From Acidimicrobiia bacterium (GTDB taxonomy: Bacteria > Actinomycetota > Acidimicrobiia > Spongiisociales > ZC4RG35), in assembly GCA_029865445.1 (NCBI GenBank), contig JAOUGY010000147.1, positions 1 through 8,994 of the forward strand: a DNA stretch of 8,994 nucleotides, in the 5' to 3' direction. A model generated the notes under the pieces. That model did no database searches, was not told the origin of the DNA, and saw only the letters and a program-made list of their open reading frames with translations. A program made the position numbers and the translations under genes. This document shows positions 6,971 through 8,994 of this stretch, piece by piece. Position 1 is the first letter of the stretch; every line of letters begins with the position of its first letter.

Positions 6971-6984
6971 GATTCGGCTACGCT
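6954..6984 (+). promoter_or_regulatory. Candidate promoter of tRNA-Pro
   Basis: TTGGAT (6954-6959) and TACGCT (6979-6984) could be -35 and -10 elements. The 19-base spacer is slightly long. The start would be near 6991, leaving a leader of about seven bases before the mature tRNA. The -35 lies within the first codons of the divergent lipoprotein gene, and the -10 shares five bases with that gene's own candidate -10. Confidence 0.3.
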
Positions 6985-6985
6985 A
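6971..6985 (-). promoter_or_regulatory. Candidate promoter (-10 box) of the nine-gene operon
   Basis: On the minus strand TAGCGT (6985-6980) fits TANNNT and lies nine bases before the GTG of the lipoprotein gene, with no Shine-Dalgarno between, which suggests a leaderless message. Any -35 would fall inside the tRNA gene (about 7002-7008), where the minus strand shows no good TTGACA match. This is the only promoter-like site in the 27-base gap. Confidence 0.3.
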
Positions 6986-6997
6986 CCCTCTTCTCCA

Positions 6998-7071
6998 CGG
7001 GCTGTGGCGCAGCTTGGTAGCGCGCTTGACTGGGGGTCAAGAGGTCGGGAGTTCAAGTCTCCCCAGCCCGA
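6998..7071 (+). tRNA. tRNA-Pro, anticodon GGG
   Basis: A complete 74-base cloverleaf. The acceptor stem is CGGGCTG (6998-7004) with CAGCCCG (7064-7070). The D stem is GCGC/GCGC (7007-7010, 7020-7023) with the GG-containing loop AGCTTGGTA. The anticodon stem is CTTGA/TCAAG (7025-7029, 7037-7041) around the loop CTGGGGG, giving anticodon GGG at 7032-7034 and G37 next to it, as in proline tRNAs. The T stem is GGGAG/CTCCC (7047-7051, 7059-7063) with loop TTCAAGT. The discriminator is A7071 and CCA is not encoded. The C1:G72 pair with A73 is the bacterial tRNA-Pro identity set. It reads CCC and CCU codons. It stands alone, convergent with proS and divergent from the lipoprotein operon. Confidence 0.97.
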
Positions 7072-7205
7072 CTCCACATTCCCTCGCGCCCGACCGGGTA
7101 CGTCCTCCCACCCGTCACGGGAGCCGGTGCTGGGCTGTCGGGCCAAAGCCCGTTCGCGTGCGTAGCACCATCTGGGCCATCCGCCCTCCATGGGTGACAC
7201 GAGTG
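7072..7205. other. Convergent intergenic region between tRNA-Pro and proS
   Basis: This 134-base gap must end both transcripts. It holds GGTGCT (7126-7131) matched by AGCACC (7164-7169), enclosing GGGCT (7132-7136) and AGCCC (7147-7151); an alternative inner stem is CGGGC/GCCCG (7139-7143, 7148-7152). No run of T follows on either strand, so these are only weak terminator candidates. No reading frame with coding character is seen here. Confidence 0.5.
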
Positions 7206-7208
7206 TCA
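7195..7208 (-). terminator. Small inverted repeat at the proS stop codon, possible terminator
   Basis: TGACA and TGTCA (7195-7199, 7204-7208) flank a four-base loop, and the repeat includes the proS TGA stop (7208-7206). Its position at the end of the gene fits a terminator or an RNA-stabilising 3' hairpin. The stem has only five pairs and no T tract follows, so it would be weak by itself. Confidence 0.25.
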
Positions 7209-8630
7209 GTAGCTGCGGGCGCAATAGGCGACCAGGTCCGGTTCGTCTTCATTGCTGGGGATGGTGCCGTTGGCGCGCTGTATGCAGCGAACCGAGACTC
7301 CCTGCTCCACGAGGACGGCCTCGGCGTCATCGCCGGCGACTACGCGCCAGGGAACCTTGGCGAATCCGGTTGCAGCCGCATCTACTACCTCGTCCAGGGT
7401 CGTCGTATCGGTGGTGTTCGAATCTCGAAACTCGGTGGCCGCGTCGAGCATGTCACCCTGGATCCGGTCCATCAGTTTGGCGATAGCCGCGGACGCCGCG
7501 GCAAGGCTGACCCGCTGCTTCTCGCCGGTGTCCCGGCGGACGACGGTGACCTCGCTGTCTGCGAGCTCCCGGGGGCCGACCTCGACACGCACCGGCACGC
7601 CCTTGACCTCCCAGTCGGTGATTCGCCGACCAAGCGGAACGCCGCTCCGGTCGTCGAGACGAACTCTGACTCCATGGGCACCGAGGTCAGCCACGAGCCT
7701 TCTGGCAGCGTCTTCCACCGCGCCACCATCCCCGACCCCGATGACGACGGCCTGGATGTGCGCGAGCGCAGGCGGAACCCGCAAGCCGTCGTCATCGCCG
7801 TGAGCCATGATCAATCCGCCGACCATACGCGTCGAGGTACCCCAACTGGTGGTCCAGACGTGTTGTTGGTTGTTGTCGCCGTCGAGGTAGAGGATGCCGA
7901 AAGCCTCTGCAAAGTTCTGGCCCAATTCGTGGCTGGTACCCATCTGCAGGGCCTTGCCGTCGCGCATCATCGCTTCGCAGGCCAGGGTGTTGATGGCGCC
8001 GGCGAAGCGGTCGTTGGGTGGTTTGATCCCGACGTGGAGGGGGATGGCCAGGACATTGACCATGAAGTCGGCATAAACCTCGTGAAGGATCTTGGCCGCA
8101 TAGGCGGCGGCAGCCTCTCGGGTGGCGTGAGCCGTATGACCCTCCTGCCACAAGAACTCGGTCGTGCGCAAGAAGACACGGGGCCGAACCTCCCATCGCA
8201 CGACATTCGCCCATTGGTTGAGCAACAGGGGCAGATCGCGGTAGCTCTGAATCCACTTCGCCATGTACTGCCCGATGACTGTCTCGCTCGTGGGCCGAAC
8301 CACCAAGGCTTCCTCGAGCTCCTTGCCGCCGCCGTGGGTCACGACCGCCAACTCGGGGATGAAGCCCTCTATGTGCTCTGATTCCTTGGTGATGTAGCTC
8401 TGCGGAATCAGGAGCGGGAAGTAGGCGTTCTCCGCCCCAGCGCGCTTGATCCGCCCATCCATCTCGGCTTGCATCCGCTCCCAGAGTCCGTACCCGTACG
8501 GTCGGATGACCATTGTGCCTCGGACAGGTCCGTTGTCGGCGAGTTCGGCCTTGTTCAGGACGTCCTGATACCAGCGGGGAAAGTCCTCCGCCTGTGGCGT
8601 CAGTATCCGAGCCCGTTTCGCTGCTGGCAT
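7206..8630 (-). CDS. proS: Proline--tRNA ligase, short (archaeal/eukaryote-like) type
   Basis: Class II aminoacyl-tRNA synthetase charging tRNA-Pro with proline in the cytoplasm. The product has 474 residues, as expected for the short type that lacks the large insertion (editing) domain of the roughly 570-residue E. coli form. Motifs: RPTSET (112-117), motif 2 with RWE (145-147) and LRTTEFLWQEGH (154-165), TSWGTSTR (261-268), and motif 3 HGDDDGLRVPP (277-287). The anticodon-binding domain follows from about residue 295. The C-terminal domain keeps only two cysteines near its end and finishes in the tyrosine (ARSY) conserved in this type, so the four-cysteine zinc site of some relatives is not intact. 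The ATG at 8630-8628 has AGGA about five bases upstream. The cognate tRNA-Pro lies 134 bases beyond the stop on the opposite strand. Fidelity may rely on a separate trans-editing protein, which is inference. Confidence 0.96.
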   Translation of the reverse strand: MPAAKRARILTPQAEDFPRWYQDVLNKAELADNGPVRGTMVIRPYGYGLWERMQAEMDGRIKRAGAENAYFPLLIPQSYITKESEHIEGFIPELAVVTHGGGKELEEALVVRPTSETVIGQYMAKWIQSYRDLPLLLNQWANVVRWEVRPRVFLRTTEFLWQEGHTAHATREAAAAYAAKILHEVYADFMVNVLAIPLHVGIKPPNDRFAGAINTLACEAMMRDGKALQMGTSHELGQNFAEAFGILYLDGDNNQQHVWTTSWGTSTRMVGGLIMAHGDDDGLRVPPALAHIQAVVIGVGDGGAVEDAARRLVADLGAHGVRVRLDDRSGVPLGRRITDWEVKGVPVRVEVGPRELADSEVTVVRRDTGEKQRVSLAAASAAIAKLMDRIQGDMLDAATEFRDSNTTDTTTLDEVVDAAATGFAKVPWRVVAGDDAEAVLVEQGVSVRCIQRANGTIPSNEDEPDLVAYCARSY

Positions 8631-8644
8631 CGCCGTCCTGCCTT

Positions 8645-8767
8645 CTATGGCGTGCCGGGTGAGGGCACGCCGTACTGCTCCACCTCGGTCGATCCCAGCG
8701 CCGGCCCGCGGTCACAGACCCACTTGCGTACGGAGTCACCCGAGCCGTCCGATCGGTCCACGATCAC
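8645..8767 (-). CDS. Possible 40-residue ORF upstream of proS (candidate leader peptide)
   Basis: Not recognised. A GTG at 8767-8765 overlaps the acetyltransferase stop as GTGA, the same arrangement seen at other junctions here. The frame runs 40 codons to a TAG at 8647-8645, 14 bases before the proS ATG. About 33 of the 40 codons end in G or C, in line with real genes in the window. The product is hydrophilic with one Cys and no membrane segment; it ends YGVPSPGTP, so three of the last six codons are proline (CCC, CCC, CCA). No clear Shine-Dalgarno precedes the GTG. The frame stays open upstream to 8884, but that part is an Arg/Asp-rich shadow of the acetyltransferase. It could be a small protein, a leader peptide controlling proS, or only a non-coding spacer. 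Confidence 0.35.
   Translation of the reverse strand: MIVDRSDGSGDSVRKWVCDRGPALGSTEVEQYGVPSPGTP
8649..8671 (-). promoter_or_regulatory. Perfect 8-bp hairpin upstream of the proS ribosome binding site
   Basis: On the minus strand GGCGTGCC (8671-8664), a seven-base loop CTCACCC, and GGCACGCC (8656-8649) form a perfect 8-bp GC-rich stem. It lies 18 bases before the proS ATG and a few bases before its AGGA. Two CCC proline codons of the small frame fall at the loop edges and a CCA falls at the foot. No T tract follows, so it is not a standard terminator. I found no convincing alternative pairing that hides the ribosome site. Confidence 0.45.
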
Positions 8768-8994
8768 GCTTGGCTGGCCATCTGGTGGAACTGCCCGAGA
8801 CTCTGCGCGCCGATCCTGTTCATCCGGCTGTGGATCGTGCGATTCGATGGACTGGTCTCGGCGGTGAATGTCTCGTGACCCCACTCTGATGCGGCGAGCA
8901 ACGCCCGCCTCAAGAGTGCGCCTGCGATGGTTGTCGTTCGGAATGCGGGGAGAACCCCGATGAGTCCGAATCGGGGTCCGGCCGGATTGCGCCA
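8764..8994 (-). CDS. GNAT-family N-acetyltransferase, C-terminal part (5' end outside window)
   Basis: The last 76 residues of a GNAT-type acyl-CoA-dependent acetyltransferase, in frame from the window edge to a TGA at 8766-8764. The strand GPRFGLIGVLPAF leads into an ALLRRALLAASEWGHE helix, then ETSPSNRTIHSRMNRIGA, the usual late strand, asparagine and helix of the fold. The acetyl-CoA loop, normally R-x-x-G-x-G/A, reads R-T-T-T-I-A here, so a key glycine is missing. That could mean altered cofactor binding or a decaying copy, but the frame is intact. The substrate cannot be predicted and the N-terminal half is not in the window. It lies upstream of proS on the same strand with a possible small ORF between, so it may share its transcript. 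Confidence 0.8.
   Translation of the reverse strand, partial: WRNPAGPRFGLIGVLPAFRTTTIAGALLRRALLAASEWGHETFTAETSPSNRTIHSRMNRIGAQSLGQFHQMASQA

Noticed and set aside
6828..8381. Plus-strand open frame of 517 codons
   Set aside because: It runs straight through the tRNA-Pro gene and antisense to proS, and the product shows no recognisable domain. It is a GC-rich shadow.
8768..8884. Upstream extension of the small frame before proS to 79 residues
   Set aside because: The added part is Arg/Asp/Ser-rich out-of-frame sequence over the acetyltransferase gene. The GTG overlapping that gene's stop is the more credible start.
8955..8976. 7-bp inverted repeat CCCCGAT/ATCGGGG
   Set aside because: It lies inside the GNAT coding sequence, codes for conserved fold residues, and has no T tract or nearby gene end. 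It is probably incidental.

Overview
The window is GC-rich, densely coding DNA from a bacterial chromosome, almost certainly an actinomycete. The strongest evidence is a run on the minus strand of pgsA, gcvH, a GarA-like FHA protein, a FtsR-like MerR regulator and a bifunctional-nuclease (DUF151) gene. From memory this matches the mycobacterial order Rv1822 (pgsA2), Rv1826 (gcvH), Rv1827 (garA), Rv1828 and Rv1829. GTG starts, ATGA/GTGA stop-start overlaps, starts without a Shine-Dalgarno, and a lipoprotein with a threonine-rich linker fit the same group. The linker and the zinc ribbon on the FHA protein suggest a deep-branching class such as Acidimicrobiia, but that is inference.

Layout. All protein genes lie on the minus strand. 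Read in the direction of transcription from the right edge: the C-terminal end of a GNAT acetyltransferase (8764-8994, cut by the window); a possible 40-residue reading frame (8645-8767); and proS, encoding a short prolyl-tRNA synthetase (7206-8630). A 134-bp convergent gap follows, then tRNA-Pro(GGG) on the plus strand (6998-7071). Divergent from the tRNA and only 27 bp away starts a nine-gene, tightly packed series: a family-5 solute-binding lipoprotein (5090-6970), pgsA (4536-5093), gcvH (4123-4497), the FHA protein (3632-4084), the MerR regulator (2959-3639), a D,D-carboxypeptidase (1823-2962), hpt (1251-1823), a bifunctional nuclease (711-1238) and a TrkA-N potassium channel (1-714, cut at the left edge).

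The nine-gene series looks like one operon: neighbours overlap by 1 to 8 bases or are separated by at most 38. It combines peptide capture, phospholipid synthesis, one-carbon metabolism, phospho-dependent signalling, a division-type regulator, peptidoglycan trimming, purine salvage and ion transport, so it is best read as a growth and cell-envelope housekeeping operon. Three members (lipoprotein, FHA protein, nuclease) have a TANNNT box 6-9 bases before the start codon and no visible Shine-Dalgarno, which suggests leaderless internal promoters.

The least explained stretch is upstream of proS. A short frame overlaps the acetyltransferase stop by GTGA, ends with three proline codons among its last six, and those codons lie in or beside a perfect 8-bp hairpin just before the proS ribosome binding site. 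This resembles a leader peptide for prolyl-tRNA-dependent control. It is a hypothesis and could be chance in GC-rich DNA. No mobile element, CRISPR array or prophage is visible.
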